From Bombus terrestris (Eukaryota; Arthropoda; Insecta; Hymenoptera; Apidae): 64,000 bases of DNA. Shown here piece by piece: positions 50,576-63,425 of the stretch. Where the stretch lies: NCBI RefSeq assembly GCF_910591885.1, contig NC_063282.1:7866001-7930000 (forward strand), in the 5' to 3' direction. The stretch's first letter is position 1. The number at the start of each line of letters is the position of its first letter. Below the pieces are notes generated by a model, which ran no database searches, was not told where the DNA came from, and worked only from the letters and a program-made list of their open reading frames with translations. The translations under genes were made by a program, and so were the position numbers.

Positions 50576-53500
50576 TTCGTTCGTGTTCCTTCCAAGTGTG
50601 TGCAATAAAGGTTTTTCTGCTCCGAGAAGTGTGGATTTATTATCCAGATAATATAATAATAACTAACACGATCCTACCTCTCAAATATAAAATAATAACA
50701 TTCTTGCCATGAAATCTTCAAATAGTCCCTTTAAATTTTGTGCCTGTATTTTATATCATTATCTATCTCAATCTGTCCCCTTTTGAACTGACTTAATTAC
50801 GTTCTGTGCATGATCAGTAGGTGTGCTAATAGTCATTAACTAGCCATGAATGATATAACAGTTGATGAAAGATATTAACAATTTATGGAATTATTATTTC
50901 ATCTAATAAATTGATTTGGCTAGTATAATGATACTATTCAATAGATGACAAAAGATTGTTGAACGGTATTAGGGTCAAATTTATAATTCATGCTAGGAAA
51001 GGCTTAAGACCTTCGATAATCGTTAAAGACATATGTACATATATCTTTCTTTTCTGTTAATTATGGAGATCCAACGGAGACAGGGCTTTGAAAGTATATC
51101 CACAGATGTCCATCGTGGAAATCCAGGAAAGTGAGGGAGGTCAGCACGACGGTTTCAGGGCGATAATTTATTTGGCCTAGCCAGGATTTACGAAGTCCGA
51201 TATTGGATAATGAATCAGGTCTCCCTTGATGGAATTAACTCACCTATAGCCCTGGGTGTTGCTCTCTCTCTCTTCTAACCTTTATTAGTTACCACGGGAT
51301 GAACGTGCGACAAGCCCTTCGCCTCCTTTTACGATCGACCTATGTATGTCCTGATGAGATCTGCGGCTTTATGTAACTTTACCTCTTTATACACCTCTGG
51401 AACGACGTACACATTCGTTCATAAAGTATTAGGACGCTTACCAGTCTTATTTGTTACGTGATAATTGACATAGATTATCAATGATACGATTAATCGGTGA
51501 ATATTTTCTATTTACGTCAGGTAACGATTGAAAATAGTTAGAAAACGTTTATAACTGTTACTTGCAGGGGTACAAGAAAATAACGAATTAACTAAACTAA
51601 TTAATTAAATAATGAATAATGAATTATTAAAATAATTAATGAGTGTAATATTGAAAATCACAGGGGTAGCTATGTATATGGCAAGATTTTGAGAATTTGT
51701 ATTTAATCAATTATTTCAATTCTTACAAGTATTGTTGTTCCAATTTTATAGTGAAGTTATAATCTTATTCTCTAATTAACGCCTGCAATTCTTTAGAAGA
51801 AATTCTATTTTTCATCAATTTCTTCTGTCAATGAATTTCTTATTCGTAAAATTTAGAAATATTACTTTGAATTTTTATTACTTGAAAAAATATGGAGTGG
51901 ACATATTATGTGATAGAAATTGATTCAAATGGGTGGAAAGTAAACAAAATTCGACGGCTTGGTCTACCACACTGACCAGGATGGTAGACCCTGTTTGACC
52001 TTACGTTTTTGCGGATTCTGACCAGAAATTAAGAGAAAATGTAGTTCCTCCACGTGAGGTCACAGAAGTTGCAAGCTAAAGGTACAATCGAGGTCGTAAA
52101 TGTTTTGAAAGAATGTTATCTGTATGAGGAGTTTATGCCTTTATGAACTTATCTTTGTTGTTGTATACAGACATAACTGTAATCAGTTCTTCTTAATTTT
52201 ATATCACCTAATCGGTCTTCATTAGCGTATTCACTTATTTTTTCTTTTTTCGATTTTCCAAAATTTTCTAAGACTTTCAACCATTTTTGCTCTTTCATTT
52301 TTACTGCATTTCCAACAAAGTTTTTAGCAGGCTATTGATGAATTCTTATCTTTCATCGTCTTCGTTCTCAATGCAAAATCAATCTGAAAATTATCATTAT
52401 CATACTTAATTCTTTTTTTAATCTTTCGAATTAATTTTTTTCACTTGTTTAGAGTGAATCGGCGTAAAACATTACTTTTGGAAATAAATATTTTCGTCGA
52501 AGAATTCGAAAAAATCCCTGTGTACGACAATGGACTTCGGAAGGGCAGATTTTGGTAGAACTACCTTTGCAGTTGACTAAGGATGGATGATGGATGCCGA
52601 TGATGGTAGAATAACGAAAAGTCTTTGCCGTAGTAAAGCTTTCGATAATTTTATTTTTGTTTATTATCTATAGTACCTTTTCCGCTTTTTTCATTCTCTT
52701 CTTCTTATATTATAACTTCCCTGATTCCCTGAGAATAGTAACACCGTAATATTCGCTCATAAGAGATAAGTGAAAACAAGGGAGGAAAAATCACAGTTGT
52801 ACCCTTAACTCCATCCTTCCCCTTTATGTGTTTATATTGGTACCTCATCTCTTCTCATTCAGCAGCCATTTTCAATATTTTAGTACAATTTCATTGTTTT
52901 GTGATGTATGATTTAATGACCCCCTTTGTATGATTCTTTTTCATAAATTTTCTTGAAAGTAAGATTTGTCCTTCAAGATTTCTTCTTGAAAGTGTTGCAT
53001 TTCGAATACGAAGTAATTGAAAATCTGAAAAAAAAGCGGTACATGTAGCATGTAGATATTGTTATTATAAATATGTAGCAATAAAGACTCAGAAATTTAT
53101 TGTACAAGTAAATTTATTATATTTAAGAAGATTTAATTTATATTAAATATTATATATAAAACATACTTAATTAATTAATACAGAAGTTCAAATTTACTTA
53201 AAAGAGAAATAATCCTTGTGTAAAAATACTGATGATATTTATAAGAAATGCTTGAATCGTTTTTTCAGTGAATTCTCTAAATTATAACATTTGCCTGTTT
53301 TAACTTGGTTGAAAACTTGTATCAGAAAAATTTATTCGCAGTCTAATATAATTTGAAAAGGAGATGAAAATATATTATTTATTTTTTATTTATTATTTCT
53401 TAGTCCGTGCCTTTCGGCTTTGGACGAACATTCGGTTTTACATCACTTATTATTTTTTTTTTTTGTTTATTATTTGAATTCACAATTTGTCCAATTTGGA

Positions 53501-56500
53501 CATTTTGTAAAATTTTTTAACAGTTATATTAACACTAGGTTTACGGGACCCGCGAATTTGACGGATTTTGAACTTCGAAATGAAATATCTCAAAAACCAT
53601 AGCATTAATTTTAACCGTTTTGCATCGTAAATTAATCATTTCATCTAAAGAATTTATTAACAAAATTATCTTTTCCTAGGCTTTCTAATTTTTGAAATCT
53701 GTTTGTACTATATCTATCTCTACGAGACCCAGCAAATTGACGGCTTAGCTGATTTCATAAACAATCCGTTTTCCAAAGATAGTGTGCAAAAGTTTCAGTT
53801 ATCGTAGACATTTCCCATTATTGTCTCCACTTATTGTAAATATTTACAATAGGATAATTGAATTTGGGCACAGTATTTTCTTATTTTGAACTATCCCCCT
53901 TTTCTAGCAATCATGAATAAATTCAAGAGATAACTTCAGTTTCCCACAGTACACCAAGTGTACATGAATTAGTTTCTCGAATTAATTCCCACAGTCGTGT
54001 GTACCAGCGTCGATAATCGATCGACAAAAGTTGATCGAAAAGTCGTAACCGAATCGGCAGAGAGGAACTTGAAAAGATTGGTCACGGTTCGTATCGAAGA
54101 TCAGCTCGAAACTAATATGGCGTAGTTATTTATTGGCACCCGCCAAACATTAGGATTCGATATGCTTGCCGTTTATGAGGGAAATATTATGCTGTGAGAT
54201 ATCGAACTGCCGATTAGAATCCAGATCTTCCGCGTGAAATTGATTGGGGGAATCGGGTCCTATCATTATTTGTCGCTTTCTACCAATTCGATACAGATTC
54301 CGTAATTTTCATAGCGATGATACGATCGAGAACTCGTTGAATTTTGGAAACAGCTTGATCCATTTTCTGATATCGGAGAAACATGTGTTTTACATCACAC
54401 GTAATATCTAATACAAAATATTTGAATTCTTCGTGAATTTTTCGCAAATTTCCCGTCAGTAAAATATACTAATTAAATGTACATTACTAATTATTACCTG
54501 CAATTCATCGATAATAAAATAATTGAAAGGTTTTCCCATTCGTTGTAGATTTTGTAAACGTAAAATCGAACAATAAGAATCGGCGAAATTTTCTACGAAA
54601 TTAGTTGCAAAAATTGCTAAAGTCCTTTTAATTGTCATTATTCATCAGTTTCTCCGAATTCGATTCTTATACGAATTATTCAGAATATTTGAACATACTA
54701 AAATACAATCCTTTTCTTAACATGGATTATATAGAAACGTTTCTAAAGAGTCCTCCGTTTTTGTAAAATATTTCACATTTTTACGAATTTTTCCGCTAAA
54801 CCATAGTAACTCATGTTTCTCCCTCTCTATAATTGTTTGCTACAATATTTACTGGAAACGACAGTCGCAAAAACTAGACCATTTTCACAAGAAGCGAATT
54901 TTTTGCAAGGAGAAAGCTTAACCCGAACGAAACACATCGTGAAAATGAGCGAGTATTTTTCTAATCTTGCGAAAACGGTGTGAACGGTAGAATAAGTTGC
55001 TTCGTTCTTCAAAATTCTCGCGACCAGCAGCAATGCTACCTATTTTTTCTAGGTCAAGATACTGTTAGACAAAAAACGGTACAAAAACCAGAGCAAAAAC
55101 TGAGCCTTACAGAGTTGAAGCTTCCGTGACTGGGCTACGTGAAAAAAAATTCACGACGGAAAGGGTTAACTTCTTCGAATGAACGCTAACTGGATGCTCC
55201 ATGGTCCTCGTAAAAGCGGCCCATTTTTTCTTCGTTCGTTGCAGAAAAAGCCGACGGTGCAGCTAAATCGCTCGGTTTGTACCATTTATGGCTATAACCA
55301 GCTATAAATGGCTCCTGTTGCCTAACAGACTTCTATATGGGTATTGAATCTTCATTTAGACCACTCTGCCAATTTTTATGCTTTTTCTTTGGTACATAGC
55401 ATGGATTTTGTATTTTTATATATAGCTTTTATTTTATAAAATTGAGAAAATGTTTACAGCGAAATATTAAAATTCGAACTCCTCATAAATTAAAGTGACA
55501 AATGCCAATTTGTATTTATTTAGGAGACGAAGTATTTCATAAATTTTGGTGCTAAATCTTACAAATAGATCTGGAAAAGCTAAGCTACTAGTCATGGTTC
55601 GATCACAGTAGGAAGCGCAAACGCTTCCCCTTTTTGTTCAAAACTCCACGGGACGTCCTGTAGAACGTTATGTCTCCACGCTTTCACGATTAACCGGGAA
55701 CTTCTTCCAGCAGTTTTGACTTTTCAATTAGCCACAGGTTCGCCTTCACCTAAATATTGTGCCTAATGTCCCTTCGTCACGGCACCTCCCCATGAATTTC
55801 TGAAAACTCTCCGCCCAAGTCGAACGAGTTTTAAAGTTTGGAATCCATAACGCTCGTTCGTAACAGTAAAAGCGTAAGAGATGTTGCGAATTTCATGGAA
55901 TCTACAAAAGAAAGAATGTCATAAATATTCAGCCGAAGGTTAGGTTGAGGTTAGGTTGCGGTTAGATTTATTTAGGTCAGTCATTGTTCGTTATTTATTA
56001 TCTTATTTCATATTCGTTATTTCATCTTATATTTATAAACTTTTATTAATCTTTAAATGAACCCAGAAATAAAGCAATATTTAGTTTCCTTGGCTTGTTA
56101 ACAAAAGCATCTCTGATCTTGTTCCCAGAAAAATTCGATTTCTCATGGACATATTTTGCCAACACGCTCTGCTTGTTAAGCAGATCTCAGTACAACATTT
56201 CATCCAAACTTTGTTCGACATTTTTTGGTATGTTCGACTGTGTCTAGGTGGTGTAAAATTCGAGATTCGATTTGCAAGGGATACGTTTAGCTGAGGGGTT
56301 TCCATGTTTCGGTTATAGTTCGTGCCGACATGTAACTTCGTAGATCGGATCCATGGGTGGTCTATGGAGACGTGACCAGAAGCTGTCAACATTTCTTTAC
56401 GCCGACAAGATAAACTCGATCACGGTTTAAAATCGCTTCAGAAATCTCGCCTTTTTCTTTTCTTTCCACGGAACAGAAAAGATCTGGTCTGTGACGCGCA

Positions 56501-58726
56501 TTCTGCGGTCGAAACAAGACCCATCCAACCCACTTACAATACGGAAAAAGTGTAGATTTTTTCTTCAACATTTACGTTTGATGATCTTTTAAATCTGTAG
56601 GAAACTATAACTCGGGAAGATTTATTCTCTGAAAGTATGACCGTTCTTTAATAAGATTGAAAAAATTGAAAAAATTGACAAGATATAGGCTTGGAAAATG
56701 AGAAAAAAGATGAAAATAATTAGAAAATGGGGAAAAGTAGGAAAATTTGTAATTCACTTACTACCAATTAAATTGGGAAGAACTCTAAAAATTATAAAAT
56801 TTATAGAAACCTATTTTATCAATAAATTTTTTCACGTAAAATACAAAGTCCCAACTAAAATAAAACGATTTAACCCAAACTCTTGCAAATCATCTATAAT
56901 CCAACAGTTCCAACGAGGTGTTACGATTAATGTTTTTAATATCCTTTATATGTATATATATATAAAATACTTTTGTATAAATTATATTAAATATCCAGAA
57001 GCTAAATAAACGTACATCCTCATAAATAACGTGTTATTATCGCTATGTGAATCTCACAGCAATCGTATGTTCATTATCTTGACGCAAGAATACTATTCGC
57101 AATCTTTCCCTCGACAATACTGCAAATAGATTGTTAAGAAACAGTCGTCTAAATGTCACCTAATGGGTCGTCAGATAAGATAATACAATTTCGCCATTGA
57201 CCGTGATTCCTTGAAGAGATGGCCACTATCTAAGTTAGGGAGTGACGACCTACTGAATCGAGGGTTCCCGACGTAATTTCGAAGGGACGAGCTTGTACAT
57301 TAGGGGATGATCCTTGTATCGAAGGTATAAATTGGATATTAATATTTGATGAACTCTCTTTCCCTCTCTCTTCCTCGCTTGGATCCTGAGAGAGGCAGAA
57401 AATAATCGATCCTACGCTAGGGGTTGATTTCTACTTATCAATCTTCCTTTTTTTTTAGATATCGTTTCTGAAAATTATGAGATTGAATGATATATAGACT
57501 GCGAATATTTATTTATACACTTATGGGGAATTTAAATTGAATTTTATTTGAACAAAATAATATTTGATATAAATTATTTGATTTTCATTTTTATTCGATA
57601 TTTTGCGTAATAAATGATGCATTTTACTATGTAAGATATAGAATATGAATTAATATTAGGTGACATAAATCTATTTTTTTTGCATTGATCCAAAACGTAC
57701 ATAGTGACACAAAAATCTATGAAATATTCAATGTGACGTACTTGTTATATTGTATTATTTTAATGAATTTGCTTCATATTATATGTACCGTATGATGTCA
57801 TAATTTATAAAATGATTCTCGAGCAAAAAACAAAACAAATATTTTGAAAGTAAAAAAATTATCGTTCTTACGAAGGGAGAAGTTAGGTGAGAAAATTTAA
57901 CGCGTTAATAGTTATACCTCTCATTATTTGACCGTCGAAAATGGTTAAACGCTTTAGGACCATAAGTTTTTTGGGGCGGATAGATAATATAACGCTGAAA
58001 TATTTTATATTTTCTGAACGAACCTCTATATTTCGGCTCGACTGATAGCTTTTTTCTCGAATTTTTTCAATGATCTTTTTATGGGCTACCAACAAAACGG
58101 CTTGTTTTATATTTATGACGCTAGATCAGCGTGGCGAATTTTTTTACCCTCCATCCTCCACGGTATATAGAATTTTATGATTTTACGAGTACAGGTATCT
58201 CGTCTTCTCGTTGCAGCTGGCAATGCAGTATTCGATCTTGCATCCTTGCAATTACGAACTCGGAACATTGCCTGTTAAAAAGATTTTTAAAAGCATTTTT
58301 ATTATACTTCCTACAAACATTCTTATAACCGTTCTAATCCTAATAAATTTCATAATTGCACAGTTAATTTAATTTAATCCACTGAGCTGCAATACTAAAC
58401 CGAGAAATATTTTTTTTATTACTAGCTATTGAATCGGAATTGGACATTTTTAAAATCGATAAAATTATAGTCTTTTGTAAGACACTTACTAATTATATAT
58501 TTTTAAAAAACAGTAAATATACATAATGAGGTTTACAGAATAAGATATACGAAGCTGAAAAAATGTAGAGGAACGTCGTTAAAACATTATTTTTTAAAAT
58601 GTACCTTGTAACCGCTACTTTTTTAAAAATAAAGTACTATAGGATCTATATGGTATGTGTATATAATTAATGTAATTTTTGTATTATAATAGTTTTTTCT
58701 TAAATCATAAAAGTAATACATTTTTC
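50576..58726. other. Gene-poor DNA
   Basis: No gene recognised. Positions 50576-50680 hold an AATAAA-containing segment (TGTGTGCAATAAAGG) that resembles an LTR end but has no partner. Mildly GC-richer stretches occur at about 51060-51420, 53990-54260, 55050-55330, 55580-55880 and 57150-57420. Frames of up to 103 aa (for example minus strand 56081-56392) lack recognisable domains. The rest is AT-rich. Confidence 0.45.
55938..55965 (+). repeat. Short interstitial TTAGG-like repeat
   Basis: GGTTAGGTTGAGG, then TTAGGTTGCGGTTAG, resemble interspersed copies of the insect telomeric unit TTAGG. Only about 28 bp long; it could be chance or an old telomeric insertion. Confidence 0.35.
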
Positions 58727-59078
58727 GTTTTATTTATTAGAATATTTACAATCAATTCTCGTTGAGAATTTTCAGTAACATCATTTGGCGTGATACAATG
58801 ACATGGTTTATAATAGTTTACATTGTTGATTCTAGTTGGATCTAAAGATTTAATCTAAAGGGTATTTTCTTTTTAGTCTGCGGATCTGGTCCGTCGTGTT
58901 AAGTAGTTGGGTGACTAATGGATTGTTTCGTTGGTAACATACCAGGCCGCATTTATTAGGGATCTTAGCGTTTTTTACTGAAAGCGTTGGAGTATTTCAA
59001 TGTTGGAATTACTCGCTGTTCCCCATAGTTGGATTTTGTAATTCTAGACAGGCTTTATAACGGTCTTATAGAGAGTAA
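58727..59078 (-). mobile_element. Truncated LINE fragment (jockey type)
   Basis: On the minus strand this matches the last part of the RT gene (LYKAVIKP region, TPTMGNSEYSN-type segment in a broken frame) and the 3'UTR of the LINE at 48-50 kb, including the AATTCTCAACGAGAATT stem-loop. About 105 bp of C-terminal coding sequence are missing, and stops and frameshifts are present. It is a dead copy of the same subfamily as the tail at 50364-50575. Confidence 0.85.
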
Positions 59079-61079
59079 AAGTAATAAATTACGCCGACAA
59101 TTCGTTCTTAAGGACACGATACCTTGGTTTAATTTGTAATTTAGTTTATTTAAATTTATTTAATACGCATATTACTACAAGGTTTCATGTAAGCGATGAT
59201 ACAAGCAGAAAAGCAATGAAATGATCCTAAGGAGTGAAAAGGAAAAAGAGAACTTTCCATACGAATCTTTAATTTCAAAGGAATTAATCTAAAATACTTA
59301 TCTTTGCGTTTATTTTATTAGGCAATGTAGAATATGATAATCATATATAAGAACTTTAATTTTTCCGAAATTTGGCAATATCTAACTTATCTAGTCATTA
59401 AGATCTGTTTCTTATGAATATCAACTATTACATTAATCACTTAAGTAATTAATCTATAGTACGATTCATTGAAACAATATATATGTTCACTTGTCGAGGA
59501 AATTCACATATTATTCAATTATCACTCATGTATCATTTTAGATCACTTCTTTTTACAATGACTTACAATAGTTATGATACATTTAAATGAAGTAATAATA
59601 TAGTTTATCCATAGATATTGTCTATAGAACATTCTCAAATATGGAATTCTGTAAAATAGGAATATATTAGATTAGAATTCATATGTGTAGAACATATTCT
59701 TATGTTATATGTCGAATTGTCTACATCTCCGACATATATATCATATATGTGTAGAACATATTCTTCGTAAAATTCTTTGGTAAATAGAGATTGTAGTCGA
59801 ACAAGTTGATAAGAAGATACAAATAAATAGAATGATTACTTTATCTAATTGATAAATGTAATGTTATAGAAATTAACGTTATTATATAAATTTGTCGAGG
59901 TTCTATAGGTTATATTTTCAGATAGTTTTGTTCCTTAATAAATAAAGTACGCTATATGTATAATAATAAAATAATAGACTACTCGTCGGTTATCATTTAA
60001 CCTACTATTAACTTGTGTAAATTAGTTTAGTAACAATTTTTGGAAACATACAAATATATATATATATATATATATCTTTGATATCATTAGAAATTAGAAA
60101 TATATATTAAATAAAAGAAAAATCATTAAATTACTATTCGTGTATTGGTGAAAGTTGAAGCCAGAGTTATTGAGTTATTTTAGCATTGACACATTCACAA
60201 TATTTACTCATTTCTTCTTTCACAACATCAATAATATAAAAGAGTATTTTATATGTAAAAGTAATTTGAAAATATTGAATAAATTTTATTCATTTAATTG
60301 CTAAGTTGTTACGAAATCGTTATTGGTATGAATGATTCGATACCGACTAGATAGAAATAAACAATCAGCAAGAGGTTGTTATTTTACACGCTAAATTGAG
60401 TGAAAAATTCAGATAATTATTCCATTTAAGTGAATTAAAAATTAGCTCAACTTATGTTTCTGTAAAAGAAACTACCTATGAAAAAATTATCTACATTTTC
60501 TAAATCATACAGTGAATTATATAATTATATTATATATTGTTTCTAACGCGTGTAGAATAATCTTCTGCCGACTAAAACTTACGAATCTTCAAATTCAAAA
60601 TTCGTAAGCATTATATAAGAGACCTTTGACCATGTGAGGGTGAACAGCCCTATAAAAAATTTCTATCTAGACTTTCTTCTAATATACAATTAATTATATA
60701 AATTCTGACATGTGTAGGATAATTCCTATCGATTATGTTGAAGTGGTCACCACTTCTAAGAAAATTCCACATCTGGTCTTTTTAGCTTTCTCAAGCACTG
60801 AAGCTATCCACAGCATATAGACAAAAGAATAACAGGGAGGCAGACCATAAACAGTAGACAGCCGACGTTGCCCTCGATGTTTTCAATTATAAGCTAACTC
60901 TGCTAGCGTGCGGATCTGGCCAGCTCAAATTGTATTTCTGTATTTCACTATTAAATCAAATATATTTTGTACCTTACACTTTATCCACGCGTTTTTCTCT
61001 CTTTATATACCGAATAACCTCAACAGATTATAACTTGCAAACACTTCTTCAAACTCAATTTTTTTCTAAGCATTATTTG
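59079..61079. other. AT-rich DNA, no gene seen
   Basis: Contains the 25-bp LTR remnant at 59710, an (AT)n microsatellite at 60053-60075 and the palindrome GAAGTGGTCACCACTTC at 60740-60756. The 86-aa frame at 60930-61190 runs into the TATATTTATA microsatellite and is not a gene. Confidence 0.5.
59710..59734 (-). mobile_element. 25-bp LTR remnant of the TGTCGG family
   Basis: On the minus strand this reads TGTCGGAGATGTAG, the exact first 14 bases of the LTR family, then ACAATTCGACA, ending like the LTR terminus. It is flanked by TATA on both sides. All the LTR body between the termini is missing. Direct repeats of about 23 bp (59679-59701 and 59741-59765) lie just outside. Confidence 0.6.
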
Positions 61080-61176
61080 AACAAATATATGTATAAATAT
61101 ATATGTATAAATATATATATTTATATATTTATATTTATATATTTATATACATATATTATATATTTATATACATATA
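61080..61176. repeat. TATATTTATA microsatellite next to an LTR
   Basis: Almost pure A/T repeats (ATATTTATAT, ATACATAT) run right up to the LTR start; the last four bases, TATA, correspond to the family's usual target site. Confidence 0.85.
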
Positions 61177-61682
61177 TGTCGGAGATGTAGGGACATCGGG
61201 CCATTCTTTAGAAAGATCCCCAATACTTGCGCTCGAGGTGACATAACTGGTCGCCGAACGTAGCCACGGTCACGGGAAGAATGATATGTCCAACAGAGAA
61301 AGTACGGATGTTGAGGAACACGCTGTATTAAACAATCAAGTCTCGATCAGGAGCAATGTTGGTTTAAGCGGGACTGCCTAGTTACGGCGCTTGGGAATTT
61401 GTTGATATTCCCGATCAATATGTAATTGACAAATGTGACTGTATCTGTCTTTTATTTTGCAATTACCTTGGAGAGTTAACTATTATCGTCTTGTCAGTCA
61501 GTCAGTCTGAAAGTAATCCCAGCGTCTGAGTTAACGTGTCTGCGTGCTACAAAATGTATTCCATTGTACAAAGAGTTTACCCGTTGACCGTGGATTCGTT
61601 ATTGAGCCCAGGAACATCGTTAATAGCTTTTGTTATACTTATTAATTATTACGAGCTTAAAATTTCTAACGAAAACCCGACA
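61177..61682 (+). mobile_element. 5' LTR of a degenerate Gypsy-type element
   Basis: 506 bp from TGTCGG to CCGACA. It aligns with the LTR at 63426-63920 in the same orientation and with the inverted solo LTR at 47603-48100. It is preceded by TATA. Immediately after it, TCAGAAGTGGCATCAGTGCC begins the internal region; the TGG there could start a primer-binding site, though I cannot name the tRNA. Confidence 0.88.
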
Positions 61683-62076
61683 TCAGAAGTGGCATCAGTG
61701 CCGGATATAACAATGCTAGAGCTCACGACCATCGTGTGCGAGTTAAATCAGTCGATAGTGCTAAAATCGAGTGTGGAATCTAGCAATTTTTCGTTGCCAC
61801 GTTTCAACCCCTAAAGTGGCGTGCTCTGATCTCGCTGCATGGTGCGCAGCTGTTAATCAGATTATGAAGGGAAATCCTTTACAAAGCAGTGCCCTGAAAA
61901 GAAACTATAATTTCAATAACGAGCAGCGAGTCGACTTCTACCTAGTGGAAGCGTCAACGGGTAGATCAAGATATCTGGATAAATCGTTTCCATTTTACTC
62001 CGATTCTGGAGCAGAGTATAGACTAATTAAAGAAAACGTAGCCTCGAGATTTTCTGGCAAAGAACGACTGACATAG
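61683..62076 (+). pseudogene. Gypsy-type gag and protease remnant
   Basis: After ATG at about 61711 the frame reads LELTTIVCELNQ... and reaches LPRFNP. One surplus base then shifts the frame (stop at about 61812), and the other frame continues DLAAWCAAVNQIM. LPRFNP followed by an AAWC segment is characteristic of Gag of insect Ty3/Gypsy elements. A large deletion then leads straight into a retroviral-type aspartic protease active site (FYSDSGAEYRLI, DSGA motif) which ends at a stop. Most of gag and all of RT/RNase H are missing. Confidence 0.7.
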
Positions 62077-62446
62077 TAGTAATGCGAGAAATAGGAAATA
62101 CCTCTAATAAACGTACACCTCCCATTTTGTCCATTGTGTTTTTAATGATTTTACATAAAAGATAATTTTTCATGTCTATGCAGATAGTTATTTAAAATAT
62201 GATATCGCGATTAGTCGTGAAATTTTAATTAAGGGGTTTGATGTAACATTATATAAAATAGCCTCGCTATGTGTAAAACAAAAATAATTAATAACTGTAA
62301 TAAAACCGCTGAAAACGAGATTGATGTTAATGAAATTGACACTGATGAATATAGTAATGATAAAAGTCGATGAATCTCTCTTCTTGACAAATTCAAAGAT
62401 TCATTCATTAGGGGTTTCCTATGTAATCGCATAAATACATGCCAAT

Positions 62447-62910
62447 TAGAAATACGATTAATTGATTCTAACATCACCGTACGAGCAAGTCCTTTGGAAT
62501 TATTAATCGGGAAAACAGCAAGGCCCTATGGTTTGTTGCTTCCCGACGACTTTGTAGAAAGGGAAGTAGATATCTCCAATATAACACAGCAGGCTATTCA
62601 AAACATAGAGTCAAACGCTAAATATGATAAAGGTTTGACAGAACTAAGGCTAAAGTAGTTGGATTTAATCTTGGAGATTTTGTATTACGCAAAAGTGAGG
62701 AGAGAAATCAAACAAAATTAGATCCTAAGTACAGGGGTCCATCTGTAATGGCAGAGATTTTGGAAGGAGACAGATATATTTTAAAAACAATGGAAGGTAA
62801 ACGGTCGTACAATTATAGCCATGACAAGTTGAGGAAAATGCCAGATGGTTGCATTCCTGCTGAGTTGGATGTGTGTAGTGATGATAATGGCAACGACAGT
62901 GACGGTTGAG
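62447..62910 (+). pseudogene. Gypsy-type integrase C-terminal remnant
   Basis: The frame reads RASPLELLIGKTARP, a typical end of the integrase catalytic core, then a stop and frame break at about 62655. It resumes as LGDFVLRKSEERN...LDPKYRGPSV...ILEGDRYILK, the GPY/F-type C-terminal domain of Ty3/Gypsy integrases. It ends at TGA near 62908 after an acidic tail (DDNGNDSDG). This places the remnant as the 3' end of pol. Confidence 0.75.
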
Positions 62911-62938
62911 GTACAGCGATTGTGGAGGAACGTTAACA

Positions 62939-63160
62939 CTATGACCATAACATCTAGAATAGTGGTTCCTCAGGTGCAATGTACTATGACTATAACATCT
63001 AGCATAGTATTTCAGATAAATAATGTATTATGACTATAACATCTAGCATAGTGTTTCCACATTCGCCCAGAGTGGTAATGTGATGAGATTCAGTGTTTCC
63101 ACATACGCCTAGGGTGGTGTTGTGTTGTAATTTGGTGTATCCACATATAAGTGTAGTACT
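62939..63160. repeat. Minisatellite in the 3' part of the Gypsy element
   Basis: Three units of about 45 bp, each with CTATGACTATAACATCTAGCATAGT, start at 62939, 62984 and 63028. They are followed by about two and a half diverged units with GTGTTTCCACAT at about 63052, 63093 and 63139. It lies between the end of integrase and the second LTR. Confidence 0.75.
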
Positions 63161-63425
63161 ATGATATGTTCTGGTGAGAGGCTGAGTAGTCCAATGATTG
63201 GAGGATCAGAGGATGCAACTAACGTTTTGGAAAAACATCGTAATATGACAGGTTGTTGTTTGGGTTTTGTTAACGAACATTTAATAAGAATCTTTGTTGT
63301 TGTGGTGGACCCTTGGTTTATTAGAATGCTTTGTTAAATTGTAAAAGATGTCAAAATTGAGTCTAATGTTAAGAAAACCGAATATTTTAGATGCACCCGC
63401 GGACGGGTAACAGTCAGGATGGCCG

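Noticed and set aside
50576..50680. AATAAA-containing segment resembling the end of an LTR
   Set aside because: No partner LTR, termini or coding region in the window.
60930..61190. 86-aa frame ending in Ile/Tyr repeats
   Set aside because: The second half is the translated TATATTTATA microsatellite.
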